Shown here: piece by piece, positions 18,786 to 27,135 of the stretch | How positions within the stretch are numbered: the stretch's first letter is position 1 | How the letters are laid out: every line of letters begins with the position of its first letter | Assembly (NCBI GenBank): GCA_016124855.1 | Contig: WGMX01000021.1 | Span: 81,641-145,640, forward strand | DNA: 64,000 nucleotides | Source: Anaerolineaceae bacterium | GTDB lineage: Bacteria; Chloroflexota; Anaerolineae; Aggregatilineales; Phototrophicaceae | Reading direction: 5' to 3' | Notes under the pieces: model-generated | The model's input: only the letters and a program-made list of their open reading frames with translations | The model's database searches: none | What the model was told of the DNA's origin: nothing | Made by a program: the position numbers and the translations under genes

Positions 18786-20657
18786 ATGTCAGAGTCTCAG
18801 GTTATCAATAAGGAGGATGCCACCAGCACGGTCGAGCAGGTTGAGTCTTTGTTTAGCAAAATCGAAACGATTCGTTATGATGATTACCAACAAGTTATTG
18901 TTCTAGCGAGCGAAGCCCATTCCATCTCGCTCTACGCAAAACATTGGCGAGGTGTAGCGAAGAGCCTGTATCACATTGCCGACAGCTACCTGAGATTAGG
19001 CAATTATGCTAGTGCCAGCGCCCCTGCCCAACAAGCGCTCATCACCGCGCGCCAACATGGATTCGCAGTTGAAGAAGCTTATGCCTTAAGTGCTTTGGGC
19101 GCGGTTTACAGCTACCTAGGTGATGAAGCCGAAGCCACAAATCTATTTTTTCAACAACTGGATATTGCACAAGAACATAAACATCTGACACTGATGGGTT
19201 ATGCGTTCGGTGATTTAGGGGCAATGTACTTACGCACCGAGGACTTTAAAAAAGGTCTAGAACTCATTCAAAAATCGAACCAAATTTTCGATTCAATGGG
19301 GCGTGAGGAAGAAAAATATCTCTGGTATTTTGATATAGGCGGTTTTTATACGCAACGCGGCGAATATGAAAAGGCTTACGAATCATACGAGAAAATGTAT
19401 TCGTTAGGCGAAAGTAAAAATATAACCGAGGCCAAGATTCTGGGGCTCACTGGAATGGCAAGAGCCAAGTCTGAAATGCGGGAATACATTGTCGCGCATG
19501 AGTTCCTCGATAAAGCCCTAGCAGTCGTCCATTCGTCGCGGTCCCTGCTTGAGTGTGAAGTAACACTTGAACGGGGGAAAATTTACAGCCGAGAAAGCCG
19601 GCAGGAAATGGCGCTAGAGGTTTTGAACAAGGCACTAAACCTCGCAACCCAAACCGAGCATGTGAACATTATCATGGAAGCGCGACGGATGCTTTGTGAT
19701 GTTTACGAGCAGACCGGTGATTTTAAACAGGCGCTTGTTCATAACCGCGCATACCACGAAGCACGCGACAAAACTTTTAATGACCGATCATTCATCAGAA
19801 CTCAAGCGCTGCGTACTTTATATGAAATTGAAACCGTCCGCAAAGAGTCAGAAATCCACCAACTGCGATCAGAGGCAGCCGAGCACGAGCTTATTGAGTA
19901 TAAACAGGCGGAAGCCCGCCGTTTGGAGGTAGAGCGGCTTAAACTAACGCTCGACAAAGAACGGGATCTGGTAACGATAAAAGACCGAATACTAACCCGT
20001 ATTTCACACGAGTTTCGTACACCGTTGGCTATTATTCGGACTTCAACGGAAATTTTGACGCGCTATAGTGAACGCCTAACCGAGGAAAAGAAAGATACTC
20101 ACCAACAACGGATTGACCAACAATTCAAATTAATTGAAAAACACCTGAATGATATTGGTATGGTGTTAAAGGCAGATAATCAGACTGTAGCTAGTGCAAA
20201 AGAAGAGTCTTCGATCTTTTATTTATGTACAACTGCTATCCAGAACGCCCAATTTCAAACGAACAGTTTCGACCGAATATACCTTGAAATCAACACTTTA
20301 TCCGACGCCGTTTGGATTGAGAAACAAATCTTTCTAGAAGTGATGAGCAACCTTCTATCCAACGCGCTCAAATTTTCAGATGCGTCGGTCACTTTTAACG
20401 TGACCGTTGACACTCATACACTGGTTGCGCAAATCGATGATAAGGGAATTGGCATCCCTGAGGATGAGCAAGAAAAGGTTTTTGAGTCCTTATATCGTGC
20501 CAGCAACAATGATGAAGTGCGCGGAAATGGTTTAGGACTGACCATCGTGAGGGATTATGTAATCTTAATCGGTGGCAGTATCCAACTGAAAAGTGTTGTA
20601 AACGAAGGAACACAGGTCACTGTTTCTATTCCCCTAGCAGTTCAACCCGTTGCCTAA
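18786..20657 (+). CDS. Soluble TPR-containing histidine kinase
   Basis: 623 residues with no TM segment, so a cytoplasmic sensor. Residues about 40-350 are TPRs of the tetratricopeptide/Rap type. A coiled coil (about 350-400) leads into HisKA with ISHEFRTPLAII (His408) and HATPase_c with NLLSNALKF, DKGIGIP and GNGLGLTIV. The TPR array probably binds a protein or peptide ligand. The ATG has GGAG about 10 nt upstream. No response regulator adjoins, so its partner must be encoded elsewhere. It is divergent from the SRP RNA. Confidence 0.9.
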   Translation: MSESQVINKEDATSTVEQVESLFSKIETIRYDDYQQVIVLASEAHSISLYAKHWRGVAKSLYHIADSYLRLGNYASASAPAQQALITARQHGFAVEEAYALSALGAVYSYLGDEAEATNLFFQQLDIAQEHKHLTLMGYAFGDLGAMYLRTEDFKKGLELIQKSNQIFDSMGREEEKYLWYFDIGGFYTQRGEYEKAYESYEKMYSLGESKNITEAKILGLTGMARAKSEMREYIVAHEFLDKALAVVHSSRSLLECEVTLERGKIYSRESRQEMALEVLNKALNLATQTEHVNIIMEARRMLCDVYEQTGDFKQALVHNRAYHEARDKTFNDRSFIRTQALRTLYEIETVRKESEIHQLRSEAAEHELIEYKQAEARRLEVERLKLTLDKERDLVTIKDRILTRISHEFRTPLAIIRTSTEILTRYSERLTEEKKDTHQQRIDQQFKLIEKHLNDIGMVLKADNQTVASAKEESSIFYLCTTAIQNAQFQTNSFDRIYLEINTLSDAVWIEKQIFLEVMSNLLSNALKFSDASVTFNVTVDTHTLVAQIDDKGIGIPEDEQEKVFESLYRASNNDEVRGNGLGLTIVRDYVILIGGSIQLKSVVNEGTQVTVSIPLAVQPVA

Positions 20658-20851
20658 CTGGTATCGCATCAATCTCGATTTCGAGCTATTGTTTTCCCAA
20701 TTTACTTTTTGATAAGTGAATCATAGAGTCTGTCTATATTCTAACCGACTTGACGCGACCTAATCCTCATATTGGATCGGTTGTGGATTGGCCGAGGGTG
20801 GGATAGGCTTATCGTTTACGGCACGAACTCATTGTCACTGAGGAGAGGGTT

Positions 20852-21820
20852 ATGGCGCGAGCATTCATTATCGACACCGATACGGCTTCGGACGACGCAG
20901 TAGCCCTGATTATGGCACTACGATGGCCTGAGGTTCAGGTAAAAGCAATCACGATGGTGGCAGGAAATGTAGGCTTGGAACAGGCGACGCGAAACGCGCT
21001 TTATACGGTGGGATTGTGTGGGGCAAACGTGCCGGTATATATGGGCGCGAGCAGACCCCTAACGCGCAGGCATGAGGATGCCCAATGGTTTCATGGACAG
21101 GATGGCCTTGGCGACCAAGGATACCCGCCTCCAATACTGAAGGCGCAAGATACTCACGCGGTTGAGGCGATTATCCAGACGGTGAAGGCAAACCCCGGTA
21201 TCGTCATGGTGACATTAGGGCCTTTGACCAACATCGCGCTGGCAGTGAGCAAAGCCCCAGAAATTATCCCATTGATCAGCCGATGCGTGGTGATGGGCGG
21301 GGCGGCAAACTGCGTAGGCAACGTGACGCCAGCAGCCGAGTACAACATCTGGGTTGATCCTGAGGCGGCACATATTGTGTTCTCATCCGGCTTAGCGATT
21401 GAGATGGTGGGATGGGAGTTGTGCAGAGGCGATGCAAATCTACGACAGAACGATATTGATTTTATCCGTGACATGAACACGGTGTTGGGACACTTTACGA
21501 TTGATTGTAACAGCGTGGCGATGAGGGCCAACTTTAAACAATCAGCAGAGGTCGGCATTGCTCTGCCCGATCCGGTAGCGATGTCGGTTGCGCTTGATCC
21601 GGCGGGCGTGGTCAAGCGAGCGAGCAAACATCACGTCATGATTGAGCATAAGAGCGACCTGACACGCGGTATGACCGTAGTCGATGAGCTAGGCGTGACA
21701 GGAGAGGCACTGAATGCAGCGGTGTGGGGAATGGAGCGCCAGCGGGAGGCGACCACTACCGTGATCTGGGAAATTGATATTCCCCACTGGAAGCAGATGT
21801 TGTTTGGCGTTTTAAGTTAA
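20852..21820 (+). CDS. Inosine/uridine-preferring nucleoside hydrolase family protein
   Basis: 322 residues, normal for the family. These enzymes split the N-glycosidic bond of ribonucleosides, using a calcium ion held by an N-terminal Asp cluster. That cluster is seen as IIDTDTASDDAVA; most members have DTDPGxDDA, so Pro-Gly is replaced by Thr-Ala while the Asp ligands remain. Later conserved parts are VTLGPLTNIA, VMGGA and EYNIWVDPEAA. GAGAGGG precedes the ATG. It stands alone, suggesting nucleoside salvage. Substrate preference cannot be told. Confidence 0.9.
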   Translation: MARAFIIDTDTASDDAVALIMALRWPEVQVKAITMVAGNVGLEQATRNALYTVGLCGANVPVYMGASRPLTRRHEDAQWFHGQDGLGDQGYPPPILKAQDTHAVEAIIQTVKANPGIVMVTLGPLTNIALAVSKAPEIIPLISRCVVMGGAANCVGNVTPAAEYNIWVDPEAAHIVFSSGLAIEMVGWELCRGDANLRQNDIDFIRDMNTVLGHFTIDCNSVAMRANFKQSAEVGIALPDPVAMSVALDPAGVVKRASKHHVMIEHKSDLTRGMTVVDELGVTGEALNAAVWGMERQREATTTVIWEIDIPHWKQMLFGVLS

Positions 21821-21822
21821 CA

Positions 21823-21875
21823 CGTACCCCTAACTCCCCAACCCTCTTTCCCCATAGTAATGGGGCAAGAGGGAG
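21823..21875. repeat. Intergenic CCC-rich inverted repeat, copy a
   Basis: After the text ACCCCTAACTCCCCAACC come CCCTCTT (21842-21848), CCCCAT (21850-21855), ATGGGG (21860-21865) and AAGAGGG (21867-21873), forming a near-perfect stem. Related copies lie at 22939-23010 and 27722-27768. No T-run follows. Confidence 0.5.
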
Positions 21876-21933
21876 CCAAGACAAACCCAAAAATCAAAAT
21901 ACAAATCTCAATCCAATTTGAGTAACTTGATTC

Positions 21934-22410
21934 GCAAAATTCGCAGTTTGTGCAGATTTTGCAGATTTCCCGCTGAAATGACAGGCGGGAGACAGCCGAG
22001 AAGCCGCTGAAACGACATTTTGTGTCGGCGAGAAACCCGGCTGATGCCACTGAAATGGCGCAAGTGCAGCGGGTAGTTCGGCTATGTCCGCCGCTGCACA
22101 ATTGGCACTGCCGCTGCAGCGGGTTTAGGGGAGGCTGCCGCACGGCGTGCTGCATAAACCCAATCACGGAGGGTACGTTCGGGGATGCCGGTATAGCGAG
22201 AAGTCGCCACGACATCCTGCTTAAAGACTTCTTTAAAGAGGCGGAGGACGAGCTTTTTGTGGGCGGGAGAATAACGAGTCATTGTTGGAGTCTCCAGTTA
22301 CAAGTTACAAGAAAAGTCACCAGCTACTAGCCCATGCGGAAATGCGGTTGGCTGATGGTGAGAGAAAGACACAGGTATATCGTAGCACAAATGTTTTACG
22401 AACGGGTTAC
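21934..22410 (-). repeat. Hairpin-array element, copy 2 (carries the HTH ORF)
   Basis: Same element as at 9515 and 61603. Iterons: GCA at 21934, 21943, 21952 and 21961, an exact 9-nt period. Hairpin A is TCCCGC/GCGGGA (21968-21990), where copies 1 and 3 have TTCCGC/GCGGAA, a compensatory change. Hairpin B is CGACA/TGTCG (22013-22027); unit C is 22048-22071. GCTGA or ACTGA recurs at 21972, 22006 and 22049 (steps 34 and 43). The block around 22379-22400 matches the promoter block of copy 1 but has a poor -35. Unlike the other copies, an ORF (22082-22282) lies between promoter region and array. Confidence 0.78.
22082..22282 (-). CDS. Small helix-turn-helix protein, transposase-like
   Basis: 66 residues starting MTRYSPAHKKLVLRLF, with a helix-turn-helix of the kind at the start of IS3/IS630-type transposases (GIPERTLRDWV), then an Ala/Pro-rich tail. 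GGAG lies 9 nt before the ATG. The stop falls inside the first hairpin unit of the repeat, so gene and array are joined. No catalytic DDE part follows in any frame nearby. It may be a stand-alone DNA-binding protein that recognises the array, or the remnant of a transposase. The fold assignment rests on motif resemblance only. Confidence 0.6.
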   Translation of the reverse strand: MTRYSPAHKKLVLRLFKEVFKQDVVATSRYTGIPERTLRDWVYAARRAAASPKPAAAAVPIVQRRT

Positions 22411-22559
22411 CAAAATGTAACTCTTTCTAGACGAGTTTGTTAACCCTTTTGAGGGAAAAAGATTGTTAAATTGGTCGGAGAATGGTTAGAAATTGGTAGA
22501 GTGGTGTTATCGCCCAACAAATACGTGTGATTTCACAAATTCGCAGCAACTCTCGAAAA

Positions 22560-22940
22560 TTGGATAGGAATAAACGGCGGCAGAGAAAGAACCGCTACCG
22601 GAATGCCATTTCGGCGCAGCAGTAGAAGCGCGTTATTGCTCCATCAATAGGTCAGGCAACCCTGCGATTTGTGGCCAGATGGCTCAGTGAATAAGCGCGC
22701 ATGTTGGATATGGTGAAAGTAGGCTTCAAATTGAGGAGGGTGTTTTTCAATGTTTCAATGAGCAACAACAGCCATCTGGAAACATTTTTAGACGCCCTTC
22801 TTTCGTGTGTTATCGCTTTAGAGAGCAAGGCCAGCTATCCAGCAGTCCGTAAACCTGCTCTCCCCCTTGGACAGGATTCTATTTACGACTGATGAGACCG
22901 CCCCACCACCACATTATCGGGGCGGTTTCGTTTGTGGGAT
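22560..22940 (+). other. Candidate structured RNA or small-peptide locus ending in a strong terminator
   Basis: A gene-poor stretch with conserved-looking structure. CCAGATGGCT (22675-22684) pairs perfectly with AGCCATCTGG (22770-22779). GAGAGCA (22821-22827) pairs with TGCTCTC (22856-22862). A strong terminator ends it at about 22933. It contains a 63-codon frame (22701-22892), or 44 codons from ATG 22758, stopping 4 nt before the terminator stem; GAGGAGG (22733-22739) sits 10 nt before a three-codon frame at 22750 whose TGA overlaps the ATG at 22758. Whether RNA or peptide is the product is open. It does not match SRP, RNase P or tmRNA signatures. Confidence 0.35.
22897..22933 (+). terminator. 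Rho-independent terminator
   Basis: ACCGCCCC (22897-22904), a 14-nt loop, GGGGCGGT (22919-22926), then TTTCGTTT. A GC-rich 8-bp stem followed by a T-rich tail. It closes the unit described at 22560-22940, implying a real transcript from the left. Confidence 0.7.
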
Positions 22941-23010
22941 TAACCCCCTCATCCCAACCCTTCTCCCCCGTCCACAGGAGGCTTCGCACAACTCAAGGGA
23001 GAAGGGCTAA
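22939..23010. repeat. Intergenic CCC-rich inverted repeat, copy b
   Basis: CCCTTCTCCC (22958-22967) and GGGAGAAGGG (22997-23006) form a perfect 10-bp stem, after AACCCCCTCATCCCAACC. Same layout as copies at 21823 and 27722. It may double as a 3' end for the minus-strand gene at 23025. Confidence 0.5.
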
Positions 23011-23024
23011 ATCCTAAGTACTTA

Positions 23025-24212
23025 TTAATCAGTGGATTTGACGGAGGTGATGACCGCAAGGGCAGTTGGCTGCCAGCGTGCGGATTCATTGGGCGCAGTA
23101 AGCAATTGAACGGTTATGATAGCCCCTTTTTGATACTCGACGATCCATGCCGTGCCTTCAAAGCCTTCTCCGGCAAAATTTACGGAGGCGGCGCGTTTGT
23201 CATTCAGTGTAGATGTTTGCGGTGTGGCAAACTTTAAGGAATCCCCTACCACCTTGATGGTGGTTTGCAGCAGTTCAAGAGGAGAGGCATCGGCTGCGAG
23301 AGGCAACTGAGCCTGCTTGATATATTCGTCTATGGGGCTGAGGGTCACAAGGATATTGACTTCACCTGCGGCAAAGGATGAGCCAAAAGACTTATCCAAC
23401 GCCGTTTTGGTGTTGGCGATATAAACGCTTTCGCTGCCAAATTGACGGCTGACCCATGTGCCGGGATAGGAGAGCGAACCTAAGCCATTGGATGTTTTGG
23501 CGGTTTGCGTCAGAGCAAGCGGATCAGCAGTGGATTCAAACGGCGGTTCGTCGGTTGATTCCAGATTGGGTTGGGTTGTGACTTCGGCAGCAGGCAAAAT
23601 TGTAATGGAGGCGAGAACATCACGGGCGATGATGTCCCATTTATCGCCTTCGCCGGGGGCTGCATAAACGATCAACGCGGCTATCCATTTTTTGTCCAAG
23701 ATGGTCAGCAGGAGTTGACCTTCACCGCGTTTATCGGCTGAGAGGTTCATACGAACGGCGGGGTTATCGTTGATCGTGATCGCGCCGGGGTCGCCAAATT
23801 TAAACTCGTCCGGCATTCCCTGTTTGGCTAGAGCCTGTACAATTTCAAGCGGTGTGGGATCGGTTGACACTGTACCAGCGGGTAAGCCACTGACCAACTC
23901 CGTCAGCGAAATGACGGCGACTTCGATATGCACCTCACCCGATTGGAAAACATCGTCTTTATTAAAGAGTTCTTTTTTTAGGGATGAGTCACTGCTTGCC
24001 AATTTTACGCTAAGCAGGCCACTGCTATTGTCCTTCTCGAAAACCCATCCAGCCGGAAACTGAACCGAGGCCGTTTGGTCTTCATTGGTGTAGGTCTGTA
24101 GGTCAGCGGAAGGGGTTACTTCCGGGGTCGACTCTTGAGCCAAGGTGGGCAACGTCAAAGTAAAAGACGTGAAACATAATAGAGCCAATGTGGTCAGGCG
24201 ACGTAAATTCAT
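23025..24212 (-). CDS. Secreted protein with two PsbP/DcrB-like repeats
   Basis: 395 residues. The N-terminus MNLRRLTTLALLCFTSF to about residue 25 is a signal peptide ending near LAQES. Two similar halves follow (about 35-190 and 225-395). Each opens with a short strand and a Pro-x-x-Trp turn (VQFPAGWVF and LSYPGTWVS), a hallmark of PsbP/DcrB/DUF1795-type folds. Start: ATG 24212 has AAAGGA with 8-nt spacing; a longer frame from 24338 has no ribosome site and would bury the signal peptide. Function unknown; perhaps an extracellular binding protein. It is flanked by unrelated genes. Confidence 0.75.
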   Translation of the reverse strand: MNLRRLTTLALLCFTSFTLTLPTLAQESTPEVTPSADLQTYTNEDQTASVQFPAGWVFEKDNSSGLLSVKLASSDSSLKKELFNKDDVFQSGEVHIEVAVISLTELVSGLPAGTVSTDPTPLEIVQALAKQGMPDEFKFGDPGAITINDNPAVRMNLSADKRGEGQLLLTILDKKWIAALIVYAAPGEGDKWDIIARDVLASITILPAAEVTTQPNLESTDEPPFESTADPLALTQTAKTSNGLGSLSYPGTWVSRQFGSESVYIANTKTALDKSFGSSFAAGEVNILVTLSPIDEYIKQAQLPLAADASPLELLQTTIKVVGDSLKFATPQTSTLNDKRAASVNFAGEGFEGTAWIVEYQKGAIITVQLLTAPNESARWQPTALAVITSVKSTD

Positions 24213-24495
24213 GGGTGGTGTCCTTTCGTGCAATGGTATCAGTATGCATGGTCGTAAGACGTTGAGGCAACCCAAGATGTTCCTAGTACGGGTACAGGAT
24301 AACACAGGATTATTATGGTTCAGCTCTGCCCAAAGCATCTTTATGACACGATACTATTGGTAATTGAAGGGAAAAGAATAAGGCTCTGAGAGCCGTCCCT
24401 AGGCAAAGAAAATACATCCGATTATAAAAGTGTCGTCTCGTAAATCGGAGCATCAGGGAGAAAACTCACCCACCGTTTAGTAAGGTGCTCAACAA

Positions 24496-25344
24496 TTACT
24501 TGGCGACAGGTTCGGATGCGCCCATTGTCTCGATGTCATAGCCATTAGGATAGGTCAGATTAGGTTCTTGTGTGCGGCGATAGGGTTTGCGGCGCGGCGG
24601 GAACAGGCGAATAACACGGGCGACGAACTTCAAGCTGCCCACCAAGAATGATTTGAAAGCGGGCGATGGCGCGGGATAGTGAAAGGCTTGGCGCAGCGGA
24701 TCATCAAGTAAGGCGTAAATCGTCCGAAGTACCATTGGACGCGTGAAAGACGGATACCAACTGAGAAAGACGTTGATGGTGGCATCAGCAACACGGCGGC
24801 CCTCATCCGAATAGGCGAAGTGCTGATGTTCATAATCCCGAAAATACGTTTCGAAAGTGGCATCGGTTTCGGGAATGTTTTTCAATCCCATCAATTTGCC
24901 GACTTCGACCCAGAAGTAATACATGGCGAGCATTTCTTTTTCGGTGAGAGAACGTGTGCCGTACATAGCATACCATTCGCGTGGGACATAGATAAAGCAA
25001 GAGAGAACGTAAAGATAATCGTCGTTGCTGATGGACCAATGGTGATGGAGTTGATTCATGCGCTTGATGGCGGCGCGTCCCTTTTCGCTGTCGTAACCAT
25101 TTTCAACCCACTCGGCAATGAGGAGCGCGGTGTCATCGTAACGCTTCTGACCTTCTTTATGAAAGTGGTTGGTGTAATCAAGCAGCTTGCCAATCGACGG
25201 AACAGCATAGGTGCGAAAGAGGGCAAACTCTAAGGCTTTTTGCATCAGGAACGGGTACTCATAGGCCGTTGTGGTACGGATAATTTCTTGGTGATCGGCC
25301 TTTGCATCCAGATGTTCGATTTTTTGTAAAACACTTTGAGTCAT
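24496..25344 (-). CDS. DUF2236 / MpaB-like oxygenase family protein
   Basis: About 282 residues. The text fits the DUF2236 family (latex-clearing protein, MpaB), haem or iron-linked oxygenase-like proteins: YEYPFLMQKALEFALFRTYA near the N-terminus, RMNQLHHHW, DDYLYVLSCFIYVPREWY in the core, and a Pro/Arg-rich C-terminal end. The LHHHW histidines are candidate ligands. Start: ATG 25344 follows GGAG with 8 nt; the ATG at 25377 lacks one. No redox partner adjoins. Reaction and substrate are not inferable. Confidence 0.72.
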   Translation of the reverse strand: MTQSVLQKIEHLDAKADHQEIIRTTTAYEYPFLMQKALEFALFRTYAVPSIGKLLDYTNHFHKEGQKRYDDTALLIAEWVENGYDSEKGRAAIKRMNQLHHHWSISNDDYLYVLSCFIYVPREWYAMYGTRSLTEKEMLAMYYFWVEVGKLMGLKNIPETDATFETYFRDYEHQHFAYSDEGRRVADATINVFLSWYPSFTRPMVLRTIYALLDDPLRQAFHYPAPSPAFKSFLVGSLKFVARVIRLFPPRRKPYRRTQEPNLTYPNGYDIETMGASEPVAK

Positions 25345-25402
25345 TTTTGGTTCTCCAATATCGATTTGTATTGGCATACGGCAGAGAATACAAAATCAGA
25401 TT

Positions 25403-25430
25403 TAACCACAGAGTCACAGAGAAAGGGGAG
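25403..25430. repeat. Short dispersed repeat of AACCACAGAGnCACAGAG type
   Basis: TAACCACAGAGTCACAGAGA here, with relatives at 27057-27086 and 61849-61880. All three are intergenic and on the same strand. It gives spurious frames translating as NHRVTE or NHRDTE. Confidence 0.5.
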
Positions 25431-25431
25431 A

Positions 25432-25467
25432 AAGGAATTAAAAGGGATTTGCCGATGGCAAACCCCT
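25432..25467 (-). terminator. Rho-independent terminator after gatA
   Basis: On the minus strand GGGGTTTGCC (25458-25467), loop ATC-like, GGCAAATCCC (25444-25453), then TTTTAATTCCTTT. One mismatch in a 10-bp stem with a T-rich tail, 14 bp past the gatA stop. Confidence 0.65.
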
Positions 25468-25480
25468 ACGGAGCCAACGA

Positions 25481-26947
25481 TTAAGCAGTGGCGAGGGCGG
25501 GACGCTGTTTATGCCAATTGGTGGCTTGTTCGTAGGCGTGACCGACGCGGAGAATGGTCTCTTCAGCGAAGGCTTTGCCCATAATCTGCAAGCCGATAGG
25601 CAGGTTTTGACTGTCAAAGCCGCAGGGAATGTTTAAGCCACAAATTCCGGCGAGGCTCGGCGGCAGGGTGAAAACATCTTCGAGATACATCGAGAGCGGA
25701 TCACTGCTGTTTTGTCCGATTTTAAAGGCCGTCTTGGGAGCGGTGGGCGCAACAATCACATCAACTTCTTTGAACGCGTCGTCGAAGTCTTTCTTAATGA
25801 GGGTGCGGACGGCCTGTGCCTTGCCATAATAGGCATCATAGTAACCAGCAGAGAGTGCATACGTGCCGAGCATGATGCGGCGTTTGACTTCAGCACCGAA
25901 TCCCTGACCGCGCGTCGCTTTATAGGTCGGCCACATTTCACCTTTATCGACCTTTTGACCAAAGCGGATGCCATCGTAACGGGCGAGATTGGCACTGGCT
26001 TCGGCGGGAGCGATGATGTAGTAAACGGGCAAGCTGTATTTTGTATGTGGCAGGCTGATGGGAACGGCTTTCGCACCGAGTGATTCGAGCGTGGCGATGG
26101 CTGCACGAACGGCAGTTTCAACGTCGGGCTGAATACCTTCAATGAAGTATTCGGCGGGAATACCGACCTTCAAGCCTTTAATATCACCTGTGAGCGCAGC
26201 GAGATAATCCGGCACATCGACGGGCATACTGGTGGCATCCAGCGGGTCTTTGCCAGCAATCACCTGCAAAATGCGGGCGGTATCTTCGACGGAACGTGCC
26301 ATTGGCCCTGCTCCATCAAGCGATGAACCGAAGGCGACGAGGCCGTAGCGGGAAACGCGTCCATAGCTGGGTTTGAGGGCGGCGATGCCACAAAAGGAAC
26401 CGGGTTCACGGATGCTGCCGCCGGTATCGGTGCCAATAGCTCCGGCGGCCATGCCTGCGCTAACGGCTGCAGCGCTGCCACCACTGCTGCCACCGGGAAC
26501 CCGTTCGGTATCCCAAGGATTGCGGGTGATGGCATAAGCCGAGTTTTCGGTGGAAGAACCCATTGCGAATTCGTCCATATTGACTTTGCCAAGCATGACC
26601 ATGCCCGCATCAGCAAGGCGCTGAACGACAGTAGCATCATAAAGCGGTTTGTAACCTTTGAGGATTTTCGATCCGCAGGTGGTTTCGATGTCTTTAGTGG
26701 AGAGTACATCTTTTATGGCAAAAGGGATGCCGAGCAAAGGACGATCATCGCCATTGGCGCGGGCTTGGTCGGCGGCTTCGGCATCGGCTAAAGCGCGTTC
26801 TTTGGTGACTATAAGATAGGCTTTTAAAGTCGAGTCCAGCTTTTCAATTTGGTCGAGATAAGCCTGAGTAAGCTGAACGGCGGTGATTTCTTTTGACCGT
26901 AGTTTTGCCAGCGCCTCAGTAATGGTCAGTTCTGTGAGTTGAGTCAT
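25481..26947 (-). CDS. gatA: Asp-tRNA(Asn)/Glu-tRNA(Gln) amidotransferase subunit A
   Basis: 488 residues, the family's usual size. GatA is the glutaminase of the GatCAB complex, which turns misacylated Glu-tRNA(Gln) and Asp-tRNA(Asn) into the correct Gln and Asn forms in the cytoplasm. The amidase triad is complete and in register with known GatA: Lys79 (FAIKDV), cis-Ser154 (PGGSSGGSAA) and nucleophile Ser178 (GTDTGGSIR). The text GVSRYGL-like (YGRVSRYGLVAF) is also diagnostic of GatA rather than general amidases. Neither gatB nor gatC adjoins; they must lie elsewhere. A terminator follows. Confidence 0.96.
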   Translation of the reverse strand: MTQLTELTITEALAKLRSKEITAVQLTQAYLDQIEKLDSTLKAYLIVTKERALADAEAADQARANGDDRPLLGIPFAIKDVLSTKDIETTCGSKILKGYKPLYDATVVQRLADAGMVMLGKVNMDEFAMGSSTENSAYAITRNPWDTERVPGGSSGGSAAAVSAGMAAGAIGTDTGGSIREPGSFCGIAALKPSYGRVSRYGLVAFGSSLDGAGPMARSVEDTARILQVIAGKDPLDATSMPVDVPDYLAALTGDIKGLKVGIPAEYFIEGIQPDVETAVRAAIATLESLGAKAVPISLPHTKYSLPVYYIIAPAEASANLARYDGIRFGQKVDKGEMWPTYKATRGQGFGAEVKRRIMLGTYALSAGYYDAYYGKAQAVRTLIKKDFDDAFKEVDVIVAPTAPKTAFKIGQNSSDPLSMYLEDVFTLPPSLAGICGLNIPCGFDSQNLPIGLQIMGKAFAEETILRVGHAYEQATNWHKQRPALATA

Positions 26948-27056
26948 GTTCAGAGCTTCTCGTGTGTGCGGCGAATGATGCGGGGAAGTATAGCATAAAA
27001 CAGTCGATAGTCTTTAGTTGGTGGTCCATAGAGAAAAGGCAAAGGCAAATACGAAC

Positions 27057-27086
27057 TAACCACAGAGACACAGAGGACGCAGAGAT
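27057..27086. repeat. Short dispersed repeat of AACCACAGAGnCACAGAG type
   Basis: AACCACAGAGACACAGAGGA and the following CGCAGAGAT, close to the copies at 25403 and 61849. Confidence 0.5.
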
Positions 27087-27135
27087 AAGAAGTGAGATTT
27101 TATATAATAGGGTGAACGGGAAAGGGATGGATGAT

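Noticed and set aside
21817..22215. Minus-strand frame with Cys-x-x-Cys repeats (KICTNCEFC type), similar in copies 1 and 3
   Set aside because: The Cys pattern is the 9-nt TGC iteron read in frame. Copy 1 has a stop in the frame, the starts lack ribosome sites and the frame runs out of the repeat. It is not treated as a gene.
22673..22780. tRNA-like start (GGCTCAGTGAATAAGC)
   Set aside because: No D-stem pairing, no GGTTCGA T-loop and no acceptor match of tRNA length; the pairing is long-range.
22902..22940. Transposon end for the HTH element
   Set aside because: Structure and T-tail fit a terminator, and no matching inverted end is found on the other side of the array.
25712..26083. Frames antisense to gatA (also 26260-26709)
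   Set aside because: gatA has a complete triad; these are antisense or out-of-frame shadows.
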